Positions 44,416-52,611 are shown, counted from the stretch's first letter. The stretch: 64,000 nucleotides of DNA from Aureliella helgolandensis (GCF_007752135.1 NZ_CP036298.1:5452859-5516858), one strand, 5' to 3'. Notes: a model not told the origin generated them from the letters alone. Translations and numbers: made by a program.

Positions 44416-44896
44416 GCCTATCGCAGATGCGTGCTCGTTCAAGGAACCAAGACCAGTTTGCAGTGGCCCGGGAAATTTCCCGTGGGAGCTCTTCACCATC
44501 ATTGTACCAACTCCGGGTGACGTGCTGGAGGATTTCCAATATTACAGAAGTCTGTGCAACTGTTAACTCCCCGAGCTTCGGATGGCATTCTGGCGACGAT
44601 CGCTTCGAGATTGGCTGCGCGAGAATCGAGAACACGAACGTGTTGCAAATGTCCCCCTCATCCGGATCGTTGGACAAGCAGAACCGGACGATTCCTGGCA
44701 CGAAGTAAGCGAGTGTAGCAGGTCCTAGTAGAATGATTCCGTCGCCAAGCTCTGCACTCGGGATATCGTCCGGTTCGCGCCCAGCGAGAAGGCGGCTGAA
44801 ATCATGGCATTCCGGGCAGTTGCACTCGTTGATACGCCTCGGCTGCTGGCCAGCAAAGGCCGTTGACGCTCGAGCGATCAAATTGTCGGCATGCAT
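44411..44896 (-). CDS. Cassette gene, protein of unknown function
   Basis: 161 residues from the ATG at 44896 (MHADNLIARASTAFAGQQPRRINECNCPECHDFSRLLAG); the longer frame starts inside the upstream attC. A CNCPECHDF motif near the N-terminus could bind metal. The rest (ELGDGIILLGPATLAYFVPGIVRFCLSNDPDEGDICNTFVFSIL and ILEILQHVTRSWYND) resembles DUF-type cassette proteins with no known role. Confidence 0.6.
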   Translation of the reverse strand: MHADNLIARASTAFAGQQPRRINECNCPECHDFSRLLAGREPDDIPSAELGDGIILLGPATLAYFVPGIVRFCLSNDPDEGDICNTFVFSILAQPISKRSSPECHPKLGELTVAQTSVILEILQHVTRSWYNDGEELPREISRATANWSWFLERARICDRP

Positions 44897-44913
44897 CTGG
44901 CGCTCATGTGCAG

Positions 44914-45005
44914 AGAACGGTTGAGGTATCCGCGTCGTGGGGTTGGGGTTGGAAGTGCAAAGTGAATGACGTACCACGACTGCGATTCACCGCCATGGCT
45001 CGTCA
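44914..45005 (-). other. Predicted attC site
   Basis: Arms GAACGGTTGAGGTATCCGCG-TCGTGG and CCACGACTGCGATTCACCGC pair imperfectly. The right half is nearly identical to the site at 55005, because the neighbouring cassette is duplicated. Confidence 0.7.
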
Positions 45006-45025
45006 GAATTTCGTCGTACTGGGGA

Positions 45026-45517
45026 TTACATGGAATTGTACGACAGGTACATCACACCAGATTTGAAATATACTCGAAGCTGTTTTCCATTGTCAGCCAT
45101 ACTAGTTTCGAACGCCGCTATTGGTGAGTCAAAGCCCATAGCTTCTTCATCGTGCGTTAGCAGGCCACTTGATCCGGGGGTTAATCCCCAAGGATGGGTC
45201 GTTGCCCACGCATTGAATTGCGGTAGTGTCATTCGATAGGTTGCATAGAGTCGTGCAAAATCTGGAGAGTAGGTTACGCATCCACTACGTGGGACAAATC
45301 GATTCTGCGCCTGGTGCCAAGCGACGAAAACTCGGTGATGGAATGCGACATTGAGCAATATCCCTGCAAATGGAGCGATAAAGAAAGCAACCAAGCATAC
45401 GTTTCCCCAAGTCAGTTTTAGACGCTGCCTGACTACTCCGAGAAGAACTAAAGTTGTGATCACCGGCGCCGCAAGGAGCACAAGAAAGGTCTTGAAGTAG
45501 ATGTCACCTAGGTTCAT
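45026..45517 (-). CDS. Cassette gene, membrane protein (duplicated, copy 1)
   Basis: 163 residues: two transmembrane helices (TFLVLLAAPVITTLVLLGVV and VCLVAFFIAPFAGILLNVAF) and a C-terminal soluble part with FARLYATYRMTLPQFNAWATTHPWGL. A near-identical copy lies at 55117-55608, differing at about five residues (V/L and Q/P in the first loop, V/G, V/A, G/D). The function is unknown. Confidence 0.7.
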   Translation of the reverse strand: MNLGDIYFKTFLVLLAAPVITTLVLLGVVRQRLKLTWGNVCLVAFFIAPFAGILLNVAFHHRVFVAWHQAQNRFVPRSGCVTYSPDFARLYATYRMTLPQFNAWATTHPWGLTPGSSGLLTHDEEAMGFDSPIAAFETSMADNGKQLRVYFKSGVMYLSYNSM

Positions 45518-45529
45518 GGGGTTCTTCGA

Positions 45530-45617
45530 CGAACGGCAGGGTTCACGGTGTTCCGGGAGTTGACTGGTTGTGCAAAGTTGTTCCGCCTCCGGAACTACCG
45601 TGCAAAACTTGGTTCGC
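45530..45617 (-). other. Predicted attC site
   Basis: CGAACGGCAGGGTTCACGGT-GTTCCGG pairs with CCGGAACTACCGTGCAAAAC-TTGGTTCG across a ~35 base centre; clear AAC...GTT ends. Confidence 0.78.
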
Positions 45618-45619
45618 CT

Positions 45620-46192
45620 TTATTTGGGCCATTTAAGAATATCAACGGTAGTAGGTCCGTCGTCGTGAAAGCTGAAGCCAACGAAGAACGGCGAGCTTGT
45701 CTTCATGGAGTCAAAGGCACGCTCTTTAACCAATCGCTCTATAGTGCGCCACATCGAAATTCTGGCGTTTCCTTCGATGTAGCTATCGTCTCCATCTTCA
45801 TCACTCTTCTCAACGCCATTTTTCTTCGCGATCTTTCTCCACTCCGAAAGGTCTACCTCAGCGAATTCGCCGAAATCGAAATCGCCCGAATCAGTGTTAT
45901 ATATTTCTAAAGACGGACAGTTAAGTCCGTGCTTGGCCAACTCCCACGCACGCTTACCCTTGCAAGTCGCGCGGCGACTCTTCTTTGTCGATTTGAACGA
46001 GTCCAGACAAACATCAGAATTGTTTGAAACAGAGTCGATACTTATGCCCACACGTCCGTATGCAACGTCGTCAGAATCGAGAAAAAAACAGCGGACCTCC
46101 GTAGTTGGCTCTTCTTTACAGAAGGCTTTAATTGCCCGAATCGCTGCTTTGTATAGTTTCTCTTCAGCTTGTTTTAATTCGTCTTCGTACAT
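45620..46192 (-). CDS. Cassette gene, protein of unknown function
   Basis: 190 residues, soluble, no signal peptide: MYEDELKQAEEKLYKAAIRAIKAFCKEEPTTEVRCFFLDSDDVAYGRVGISIDSV ... ARISMWRTIERLVKERAFDSMKTSSPFFVGFSFHDDGPTTVDIL. The layout (N-terminal helix, central strands, AFDSMKTSSPFFVGFSFHD) resembles DUF4303-like small proteins linked to polymorphic toxin immunity, but I am not certain. Flanked on both sides by attC sites. Confidence 0.6.
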   Translation of the reverse strand: MYEDELKQAEEKLYKAAIRAIKAFCKEEPTTEVRCFFLDSDDVAYGRVGISIDSVSNNSDVCLDSFKSTKKSRRATCKGKRAWELAKHGLNCPSLEIYNTDSGDFDFGEFAEVDLSEWRKIAKKNGVEKSDEDGDDSYIEGNARISMWRTIERLVKERAFDSMKTSSPFFVGFSFHDDGPTTVDILKWPK

Positions 46193-46207
46193 GCGATTCT
46201 TTCATGG

Positions 46208-46297
46208 CGAACGGTAGAAATCACGGGGGACGGAGGAACGACTTCCCACTTCAAAAACCGCGCAAGCCGTCCTCCCGTGGATGTCATGGTTATCCGT
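46208..46297 (-). other. Predicted attC site
   Basis: CGAACGGTAGAAATCACGGG-GGACGG pairs with CCGTCCTCCCGTGGATGTCA-TGGTTATCCG. The unpaired bases between matched blocks are as expected for extrahelical bases of an attC. Confidence 0.8.
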
Positions 46298-46301
46298 CAA
46301 A

Positions 46302-46775
46302 TCAGGGCAGTTGTATTGTAGACTTGATGTAGTCGACGATAACTCGATTTGGGCTCGCCTCATCCGGGATACGGTCGTCTGCCCGAAAGGCATCAAGCGT
46401 GAGTTGCGAGGCACCTCGGCATTGTGCGGCAAGAGCAGGCCCATCGATGTCGAATCGGACAGAAACAGTGGACCTTAGTTCCTCGTAGGTCCAAGGTGAC
46501 TCCTGTCCAACCTCTAAATCGAAACTTGGTTCTAGTTCAGCCCAGGACTTGGGCCATTCGTAGTCGTGCTCAGATAGGTGACGGCATATGGCGTATGCGA
46601 TCGCGTTCTGCTGCATGTACTTGCGCGATAGTGCCTGACGGCTGAAATGCAACACTACGAATGGGCAGCAGATCGCAACCACAAAAACAGCAAGGAATAA
46701 TGAGCGAATTGTGTACTTCGTACTTCCGTGCGGATAATGGTAGAAATCACGCAGTCGCCGCGAGCGATTTCCCAT
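46302..46775 (-). CDS. Cassette gene, small membrane protein starting inside the attC
   Basis: 158 residues from the ATG at 46775. After the attC boundary there is no ATG, GTG or TTG before the transmembrane helix (TIRSLFLAVFVVAICCPFVVLHF), so the start codon must lie in the upstream attC (MGNRSRRLRDFYHYPH is attC-encoded). The soluble part has SEHDYEWPKSWAELEPSFDLEVGQESPWTYEELRSTV. No family recognised. Confidence 0.6.
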   Translation of the reverse strand: MGNRSRRLRDFYHYPHGSTKYTIRSLFLAVFVVAICCPFVVLHFSRQALSRKYMQQNAIAYAICRHLSEHDYEWPKSWAELEPSFDLEVGQESPWTYEELRSTVSVRFDIDGPALAAQCRGASQLTLDAFRADDRIPDEASPNRVIVDYIKSTIQLP

Positions 46776-46821
46776 TTCCAAAGCACGCGTTCGGCGACTT
46801 GTGTGCATTTCATTGTTCCTG
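46731..46821 (-). other. Predicted attC site
   Basis: CGGATAATGGTAGAAATCAC-GCAGTCGCCG pairs with CGGCGACTTGTGTGCATTTC-ATTGTTCC. It overlaps the 5' end of the gene ending at 46302. Confidence 0.75.
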
Positions 46822-47310
46822 TTAGTCGTTGCCAGCCCCTTTTGTAAGCAATCCGCGAATATCGCTATTCCATCTCACAATGAATTCGTCATAGTCCTGA
46901 TCGCTGTCATATTGCAGTTCCTCGTGCTCGAAGCAGTAGAGTCCGGGCAACAACTCTTGCGATTCGGACATGAGGTAGCCCATAGCGTCGCCGTTACTCC
47001 AGTCTATAAATGGATGGAATCGGCCTTTGAGTTGCGAGTGTGTTTTCAAGTACCACTTCTCAGTTGTTTTCGTCAAGTCAGCAATTTGCTTGATGGGAAC
47101 AAAGAACCAGTACTTATCATCGCCAGCGTCAAGACTACAGCCGTCGCAAGCGGCATAAAGTTCAAAGAATTCGTTTGGAATGACGCTGGGCATTTCCTTT
47201 CTCACCGACTCGATATCGTCCAAGGAAGCTGGAGGAGCGATAAAAAGCACGAAGTCGGATGAAATCTTTCCGTGGTGGAACTTTCTAATCAGCTTCACGT
47301 AGTCCATCAT
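46822..47310 (-). CDS. SUKH/SMI1-KNR4-like protein
   Basis: 162 residues. FIAPPASLDDIESVRKEMPSVIPNEFFELYAACDGCSLDAGDDKYWFFVPIKQIADLT ... FHPFIDWSNGDAMGYLMSES ... DYDEFIVRWNSDI matches the SMI1/KNR4 (SUKH) pattern: an acidic start, E/DLYxxxDG, then a WGDGxGYxL-type motif. In bacteria SUKH proteins commonly act as immunity proteins against secreted or contact-dependent toxins. No toxin is next to it. Its neighbours are attC sites on both sides. Confidence 0.72.
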   Translation of the reverse strand: MMDYVKLIRKFHHGKISSDFVLFIAPPASLDDIESVRKEMPSVIPNEFFELYAACDGCSLDAGDDKYWFFVPIKQIADLTKTTEKWYLKTHSQLKGRFHPFIDWSNGDAMGYLMSESQELLPGLYCFEHEELQYDSDQDYDEFIVRWNSDIRGLLTKGAGND

Positions 47311-47325
47311 CTACCTAGTCTGACA

Positions 47326-47409
47326 GGAACTGCGGCGACGGTGCCGCCGAGGTTGATTGTTAAGTAAGTCAGACTGGCTCGGCGGCTTCTGTCCAACGCT
47401 TGGTTCTGC
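47326..47409 (-). other. Predicted attC site
   Basis: GGAACTGCGGCGACGGTGCC-GCCGAG pairs with CTCGGCGGCTTCTGTCCAAC-GCTTGGTTC. Confidence 0.78.
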
Positions 47410-47435
47410 AGTCGTTTCCCGCTAGTTTGTTACGG

Positions 47436-47741
47436 TCACGATGTAGCCACCAAATAGTATAGCACGACGAGCAGGTTGAAAGCCGTGCCAAGTGCGATGC
47501 GTGTGTATCCGCGAAAGTATGCTAGCCGCCGCTTCCGTGGAATGTGGGACGGCCCGAACGTCGTTAGCACACCGTGGCGAAACAATGGTAGTTTTGCGTA
47601 GACAAGATCCACAAGACCGATTGCATAAAGTGCACCCATGACGATGTAATTGATCGGCCAAATCACGACGAGAAGCATTCCCAAACCGAAGATCATTGGC
47701 GAAAGCAGAATGAGGTTTGCCCAAAGTTCGTGTCGTCTCAT
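47436..47741 (-). CDS. Cassette gene, small membrane protein
   Basis: 101 residues from the ATG at 47741 (MRRHELWANLILLSPMIFGLGMLLVVIWPINYIVMGALYAIGLVDLVYAKLPLF ...). Three transmembrane helices are likely. The stretch RKRRLAYFRGYTRIALGTAFNLLVVLYYL ends it. The open frame continues upstream only through R1 copy C. No family recognised. Confidence 0.6.
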   Translation of the reverse strand: MRRHELWANLILLSPMIFGLGMLLVVIWPINYIVMGALYAIGLVDLVYAKLPLFRHGVLTTFGPSHIPRKRRLAYFRGYTRIALGTAFNLLVVLYYLVATS

Positions 47742-47786
47742 TTGAATCACCGTGGCGATCAGGTAGTTGGGTGTCTCTAGAATGCA

Positions 47787-48333
47787 GAACGAATAGCAAT
47801 CTATCCCAACTGGGAATGCAGCGAGCACGGAGGGATAGATTGTCCGTTGAGCTGAGACGCTTCGCTCGACGGGTCCTATGCGGATAGTTCGAGCTGGCGT
47901 CTGATGACAGTCAGTTTAGCCTAGGCAGAGTTGGCTTGGCAAGCATTTTGCCGAGCTGCCGGGCAGTCGCGTAGAGAGGCAGATAGATAATAAGAAATCT
48001 TGAGGTTGTAGCTCCCAGACTAGAGAAAGGATTCTCGGCGCTCCCGCGACGCGATACTTGCAATTACCTTCCAGGATGCACACACCTTGGGCAGGAGCCG
48101 ACAGTTACCAAATCTCGGAGCTCAATACCGAACAGGGCAGGCTAGCTACCCCATACCTTTCATCCTCGCTTCCTTTCTTGGCTACACATCAACCGACGAC
48201 TTCGGCACGGTGCCCTATACCTCGGTTGCAAGCCTAGAGAATGAGCCTGTGGCTAACAGCTACTCAGGCGGGAGTTACACCCGCTAGTCATTCAAACATC
48301 TCCAGTTCGATTCGTTCATGCGATGGTTATCCG
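47787..48333 (-). repeat. R1 element, copy C (attC-bounded, no gene)
   Basis: About 547 bp, closely similar to copies B and D throughout, including the internal landmarks TTGGCTTGGCAAGCATTTTG, CTACACATCAACCGACGA and CTCGGTTGCAAGCCTAGA. Ends: AGAACGAATAGC left and ATGCGATGGTTATCC right. Confidence 0.88.
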
Positions 48334-48409
48334 GCGTCTAGTTTTCCGTTTGAGATGCGGTTCCATTCACTATGCAGCATCTCCATTTCGAGGTTCAGAC
48401 AAGCGGCTG

Positions 48410-48598
48410 TCAATCATTGACATTAGGCGGCCAAAATGCGCGACCAACGAGCGTGGCCCCCGGACCGATCGCAATGCATCCAACGAGCATCGCGAAGACA
48501 GTGTTGTCACCGGGGTCAATTGAGTGAATCCAGTAGAACACGGCAAGGCCTATCAGGACCAGTGTGAATCCTAAACCGAAAGAAGTTGATCGTTGCAT
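48410..48598 (-). CDS. Cassette gene, 62-residue membrane protein
   Basis: MQRSTSFGLGFTLVLIGLAVFYWIHSIDPGDNTVFAMLVGCIAIGPGATLVGRAFWPPNVND: two transmembrane helices with a short loop. Small two-helix proteins are common integron cargo. No family recognised. Confidence 0.55.
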   Translation of the reverse strand: MQRSTSFGLGFTLVLIGLAVFYWIHSIDPGDNTVFAMLVGCIAIGPGATLVGRAFWPPNVND

Positions 48599-48637
48599 AG
48601 CTAATTGTCGTCAGAAGACTTCAGTCGGATAATGTTG

Positions 48638-48960
48638 GCGATAACGGCGTTCGCGCGCTGAACTATTTAACAAGCTGAGCGGCATCGCGAACTGCCGGTG
48701 AGTAGAGCGAGCTCTCTCTTTCGAGTTTAGCATAAAGCTTGGGCTTGATCGATTGAGCGTCGCCCCCTCATTGCTCATCCGCACCCTCTCAGAACCGGAC
48801 ATGCGCAGTTAACGCATCCGGCTCCCAGCTATCACTTGTCTACCGATTCCTTGTAACGGCCTGTTGCGCCACGAGCAATCCAAGGTATTCAGGTGGGTTC
48901 ACACCCGCTTGCTTTCAAACCATTTCCAGTACGCACGTTCACGGCTTGGTTATCCGCCGG
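48638..48960 (-). other. attC site interrupted by a group II intron remnant
   Basis: Removing 48698-48936 joins the minus-strand ends GGCGGATAACCAAGCCGTGA-AC and CGGCAGTTCGCGATGCCGC, whose partners CGCGAACGCCGTTATCGCC lie at the far end (48638). The rebuilt ~84 bp site has GATAAC and GTTATC ends and a GC-rich stem, as expected of an attC. Confidence 0.68.
48698..48936 (-). mobile_element. Group II intron remnant (ORF-less) inside an attC
   Basis: On the minus strand it starts GTGCG (the group II 5' consensus GUGYG) at 48936 and ends CTACTCAC at 48698 (AY end). At 48791-48824 lies a domain V hairpin: GAGCCGGA paired with TCCGGTTC, a distal TGCG/CGCA stem, a short loop and a two-base bulge, including the catalytic AGC triad. 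There is no reverse-transcriptase gene. Its first ~80 bases match the 5' part of R1. Group IIC introns are known to insert into attC sites. Confidence 0.7.
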
Positions 48961-48983
48961 TATTAAACAGCACAACTCCACAC

Positions 48984-49451
48984 TTAGCGATGCTCCTTTG
49001 ATTCTTTTTTCATGATTTCGAATCCGTTAGCACCGATAACGTTGTACCCGCCGTCATTATTGTCTTTGGTGAAACCATCATATGAATTGCGTGAGAGATA
49101 GATCCGCACGGTATCGCCAGTTGATGGCAAGCCTCGATGCCCCGAAGTCGATGGTGGAATTTGCCCGGCTCCTATCCATTTTCGATTCCAATAGCGAACA
49201 TAGGCTAGCTGCCCCTTCCTAAGCGATTCTCCTTTGTCGACTGCATCGATGCTGATCTCAGCAACATACCTTGTATAACGCCAATCGCCGACAGTTTCTT
49301 CGCGGTCGTAGATCGCAACAACATCCGCGATGACAGTGTCAGTTGCCGTACTCTGCAATTGTGACGGCGACATATCAATCTTCTCAGCACGAACCGCCGA
49401 AGCGAACAACAGCACAACGCTAGCGCAATAAGCACAGTGTTTCAGTGTCAT
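48984..49451 (-). CDS. Cassette gene, secreted protein
   Basis: 155 residues from the ATG at 49451, giving a signal peptide (LKHCAYCASVVLLFASAVRAE); the frame is open further upstream through the attC. The mature part (DTVIADVVAIYDREETVGDWRYTRYVAEISIDAVDKGESLRKGQLAYVRYW) suggests a beta-rich OB-like fold resembling tissue-inhibitor/NTR-like secreted proteins. No certain family. Confidence 0.62.
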   Translation of the reverse strand: MTLKHCAYCASVVLLFASAVRAEKIDMSPSQLQSTATDTVIADVVAIYDREETVGDWRYTRYVAEISIDAVDKGESLRKGQLAYVRYWNRKWIGAGQIPPSTSGHRGLPSTGDTVRIYLSRNSYDGFTKDNNDGGYNVIGANGFEIMKKESKEHR

Positions 49452-49489
49452 TTTAGATCTCCATGTTTCGACTGATAAAGTTGTATCTC

Positions 49490-49583
49490 GGATAACGTCT
49501 GGCGTTGACCGGGTCGCCGCCAATCAACATTGACTTCAGGAATGATGCTATCGGCGGCTCTGCGTCCAACGCTTGGTTCTGCC
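49490..49583 (-). other. Predicted attC site
   Basis: CGGATAACGTCTGGCGTTGA-CCGGGTCGCCGCC pairs with GGCGGCTCTGCGTCCAACGC-TTGGTTCTGCC; ends GATAAC and GGTTC. Confidence 0.8.
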
Positions 49584-49585
49584 GG

Positions 49586-49996
49586 TCATTTCTTTGCAGG
49601 CACAACGGAAATCACGAAAGTATCCTCGCGGAATAACCCCATGTATGCGCCGCTAAGCGGTTCCTTGCCATCGTATAGCACAACGAGTTTTCCTTTGAGC
49701 TTAGAGAGGTCATCATCGTCCACCGCAACACGCATGGCATTGGTCACTTTGATATCTGAAAATTTAAGTGTTATGTGAAAAGTGCTAACAACGGACTTCG
49801 GGTCGTGCCGCTCGATTGTTGACATTCCGGTGAGAGTCTTTGCCTCCAGGTCGACATCGGAGATAAGCATGAATTTCGGCGGACTGGACTCCATGACTTC
49901 GCCTTGCGTCTTGAAGTAGACGGCGTCCTGTGCCAACGCGGCAGCAAAGAAGCCAAAGCAGCACACGAGAGCAATCGCAGCAACAGAGTATTTCAT
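49586..49996 (-). CDS. Cassette gene, secreted protein
   Basis: 136 residues. Signal peptide MKYSVAAIALVCCFGFFAAALAQ. The mature part VYFKTQGEVMESSPPKFMLISDVDLEAKTLTGMSTIERHDPKSVVSTFHITLKFSDIKVTN suggests a small beta protein. No family recognised. Flanked by two attC sites. Confidence 0.65.
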   Translation of the reverse strand: MKYSVAAIALVCCFGFFAAALAQDAVYFKTQGEVMESSPPKFMLISDVDLEAKTLTGMSTIERHDPKSVVSTFHITLKFSDIKVTNAMRVAVDDDDLSKLKGKLVVLYDGKEPLSGAYMGLFREDTFVISVVPAKK

Positions 49997-50021
49997 GTCA
50001 CAGTTCCTTTTTTGATTGGAA

Positions 50022-50110
50022 GCGTAACGTCACCGATCATGGCGTCGGCGAGATTGATTTGGTGGTAAATCTGGCTAAATGTCGCCCACGAACGTGCATC
50101 GGATTGTTCT
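50022..50110 (-). other. Predicted attC site (R2 type)
   Basis: GCGTAACGTCACCGATCATG-GCGTCGGCGA pairs with TCGCCCACGAACGTGCATCG-GATTGTTC. Closely similar to the sites at 51535 and 58978, each of which is followed on the + strand by an R2 repeat. Confidence 0.78.
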
Positions 50111-50470
50111 CGGTTCTGGATCGCTAGGGCCAGGAGTTTCGGTCCGACCGTGGTCATTATAGCGAACGTGATTTACGATCAATCAGGACCGCCTGGAATT
50201 GCATGCATGTGTTTGGCGAGTCTAGTGTGCTACCAATCGAAATTTCCTGACTGAACAACTGTGCGTCGAGGTGGATTCCTCATCGTTTCCGTCCGGATGG
50301 ACTTCCGGGACCCGAGTGCATTCGAGCGGTTCGCAATCGTGCTTCCATTGCCCAAAGACTGTTTGATCTTCGTTAAGTCTTCCTGGCTGTTATGTCAGCC
50401 TGACATTACGTCTTCACATCTAGACTTCGTTCCTCTCGGTGACTACTGGGCAACCGAAATAGACTCAATG
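50111..50470 (-). repeat. R2 repeat, copy 1 (gene-free cassette)
   Basis: Shares with 51628-52195 and 59065-59620 the landmarks AATTTCCTGAC, GTGCTTCCATTGCCCAAAGA, TAGACTTCGTTCCTCTCGGT and the start TCTCGGTTCTGGAT. It lies next to its own attC at 50022, so the unit looks like a cassette without a clear gene. Minus-strand open frames through it share GNGSTI but change frame between copies. Confidence 0.78.
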
Positions 50471-50621
50471 TGCGAGCATCCCATTGAATCCGGGAACGCC
50501 AGGCATAACCGAGTGGCCATCGAGCGAGCTTGCTCGCCGATCGAGTGAACAAGAACCTTCGGTTCATACAATTATAATTTACTAAATGGATTGATGAGCC
50601 TTTCCGAACCCACCATCCCTT

Positions 50622-50906
50622 TCAAGTAAGTGTAACATCGTCAGGAAAGGCTGAGTTTTCATCAGTATACGGGGCATCAACATTACCGCCAGCAATATTC
50701 CTACCGTGCCAGAATCGGTTCAGGTGGGCGTAGATGTGACCGAGCTGGATCATCGTATCAATCTCGTTGATCTCTGAACTGTCTTCGATCTCGGAAATCA
50801 ACGTCCCCAGGTGCATGTGAGCCTCCGTGATCTGGCTCAAGAGCATATCCCAACGCACGGGGTCATCCTCGGCTCGAATTACGTCAGGCTCAGGGGCAGG
50901 TACCAT
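50622..50906 (-). CDS. Cassette gene, small acidic protein
   Basis: 94 residues: MVPAPEPDVIRAEDDPVRWDMLLSQITEAHMHLGTLISEIEDSSEINEIDTMIQLGHIYAHLNRFWHGRN. Mostly helical and acidic, no signal peptide. No family recognised. An attC begins 20 bases upstream of its start; none was clear on its 3' side. Confidence 0.58.
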   Translation of the reverse strand: MVPAPEPDVIRAEDDPVRWDMLLSQITEAHMHLGTLISEIEDSSEINEIDTMIQLGHIYAHLNRFWHGRNIAGGNVDAPYTDENSAFPDDVTLT

Positions 50907-50925
50907 GCAAGATCTTCAATCAAAA

Positions 50926-51011
50926 AACTTCACCGTTCACCGGGCCGCGGCGAACGACGTTCATTTCAAATTCCGCGCGGTCCGCGGCTCCCTCTGCAAC
51001 GGTTTATTATG
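50926..51011 (-). other. Predicted attC site
   Basis: AACTTCACCGTTCACCGGGC-CGCGG pairs with CCGCGGCTCCCTCTGCAACG-G; GC-rich stem with the usual unpaired bases. Confidence 0.7.
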
Positions 51012-51033
51012 CTACGTCGCTAGCTGGGTGGCC

Positions 51034-51495
51034 TTACCCATCGGCTGTTCCTTTGCTGGCGCCGTGTTTCCAGAAACCGACGACGAGCAAAAACCACGCG
51101 ATGATCAGTCCTAGTCCAGCGCCGATATGCGTGAGCTTGACGACCAGTTCTTGCCATGGTTCTCCGCCGGCGGCGCCTGCCTGACTTGCGGCAATAGGCA
51201 ACATCTGCGTTGTTCCCCACCAAGAATTGGCTGCCTCGGAGATAGCCATGGCCCATGTCAACCAAGCCGCAACCACCATCACCCAGATGGACTTGAGTCC
51301 GACACTGTGCGGCAGCGACAACAGCGCAGTTGCTAGGACGATGAACAGCATGCCGTTTGTTACGAACTGGATGTGAGCCCCAAGGGCGAGTCTTGCGTGT
51401 GGAGTAACAGGGATGACAAGGCCCCACACCAATCCGACCAGCACGAGAACCATGCCGTGAATCAGAATCTGCCGACTGCCGCTGTGAACGCTCAT
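51034..51495 (-). CDS. Four-helix membrane protein, hydroxylaminobenzene-mutase-like
   Basis: 153 residues from the ATG at 51495. Four transmembrane helices (ILIHGMVLVLVGLVWGLVI, MLFIVLATALLSL, SIWVMVVAAWLTWAMAI, VKLTHIGAGLGLIIAWFLLVVGFW). The start with RQILIHGMVLVLVGLVWGLVIPVTPHARLALGAHIQFVTNGMLFI resembles hydroxylaminobenzene mutase (RLIHxGxxLFxxxLLTGxxVPxxxNPRMGLxAHLEGVMNGxFL). The role is uncertain; it may be a small membrane protein of a wider superfamily. Confidence 0.62.
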   Translation of the reverse strand: MSVHSGSRQILIHGMVLVLVGLVWGLVIPVTPHARLALGAHIQFVTNGMLFIVLATALLSLPHSVGLKSIWVMVVAAWLTWAMAISEAANSWWGTTQMLPIAASQAGAAGGEPWQELVVKLTHIGAGLGLIIAWFLLVVGFWKHGASKGTADG

Positions 51496-51534
51496 CAGTG
51501 ATGCGACCCTTGTGCTTGGCGCTCCGTCTCGCCC

Positions 51535-51627
51535 GCCTAACGCTACCGAGCACAGCGTCGGCGAGATTGATTTGGTTGTAAATGTGGTTGGATATCGCCC
51601 ACTGCCGAGCATCGGATTGGTCTCGGG
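51535..51627 (-). other. Predicted attC site (R2 type)
   Basis: GCCTAACGCTACCGAGCACA-GCGTCGGCGA pairs with TCGCCCACTGCCGAGCATCG-GATTGGTC. Confidence 0.78.
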
Positions 51628-52195
51628 TCTGGATTGATAGAGCTAGGCGTTTCGGCCCCACCGGAGTCAGTATAGCAAACGTGGTTGCAGTCTCGGAGGA
51701 CCGCCTGGAATTGCATGCCATGTCTGGCGAGTGTGGCGTGCTACCAATCGAAATTTCCTGACCGAGCAACTGTGCGTCGAGATGCGTTCTCCATCGTTTT
51801 CATCCGATTGGCTTGCCGCGAAGCAATTGCAGTCGCGAGGGTCACAATGGTGCTTCCATTGCCCAAAGACCTATCATCCGCCTTGTAATACGTCTTCACG
51901 TTTAGTCTTCGTTCCTCTCGGTAGCCAGTTGGCATCCGCCTCGAATCGATTTGAAGCAATACGTTGGAATCCGAGTAGCAGTTGTTTAACTCGGTCACTG
52001 GTCTTTTCGCGAGTGACCGTCCGCGTTTCCCCCAAGCCGTCTTCAATTATCCATATCCTCGAACGCGATTCCATCTGGATGCGAAAGTCGGAGTCCTGAA
52101 AACCCAAAGTAGTCCACCAGCGGGTGGTGTCCAGTTTTCAGCTTACCAGCAGCTACATCACTTGGACGACGCTGGAAGCACCGTTTAGTCAACTG
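51628..52195 (-). repeat. R2 repeat, copy 2 (longest, gene-free)
   Basis: Matches copy 1 over its first ~330 bases and copy 3 (59065-59620) nearly throughout, ending at TTCAGCTTACCAGCAGCT and CACCGTTTAGTC. It directly precedes the R3 leader at 52201. Confidence 0.8.
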
Positions 52196-52200
52196 CTTTA

Positions 52201-52345
52201 CCAACCCCTTTGCTCCGCACAGTCGCTGGCCAGCTCCCACGCATCACCACACGGGCCAACCTAGGGCACCGTCGCGGCTTTCCGGAAACCCGCTGGACTC
52301 CTTGGCTTGCTGCGGTTCAAACCTCATGGCTCCATGTGTGTTGAA
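52201..52345 (+). repeat. R3 leader, copy 1
   Basis: GGGCCAACCTAGGGCACCGT, GGCTTGCTGCGGTTCAAACC and ATGGCTCCATGTGTGTT recur at 59640-59760 and 62383-62525. Each copy ends 38-43 bases before a small + strand gene, suggesting a shared promoter/leader that travels with cargo genes. Confidence 0.75.
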
Positions 52346-52383
52346 CGGACTAGTTTCCATCCCCCCACCACACGGAGACGCAC

Positions 52384-52611
52384 ATGCCCAACAAACGGCG
52401 AAAGAAGAACCGATTGCAACCGGAGGCTGCCTACGAGAACTCGCACCGCGTCGCCCAAGACCTCGTCGAGAGGATTCGCGAGCTGCTCTTTGACATGCCC
52501 GCGCCCGGCGTGGAAGAACACCCGATTTACTGGACGCGTGTTGGTTCGATCAACGAGGTCAACAAGCGACTCTCAAGCGTTGTCGCCTTCCTAGACGGTA
52601 CGGAACACTAA
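52384..52611 (+). CDS. Small protein of unknown function (copy 1 of duplicated pair)
   Basis: 75 residues: MPNKRRKKNRLQPEAAYENSHRVAQDLVERIRELLFDMPAPGVEEHPIYWTRVGSINEVNKRLSSVVAFLDGTEH. Basic N-terminus, helical middle. A near-identical copy is at 62565-62792, also behind R3. In both places a HARE-HTH reading frame (complete or cut) follows, so the two genes form a conserved pair. Confidence 0.7.
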   Translation: MPNKRRKKNRLQPEAAYENSHRVAQDLVERIRELLFDMPAPGVEEHPIYWTRVGSINEVNKRLSSVVAFLDGTEH

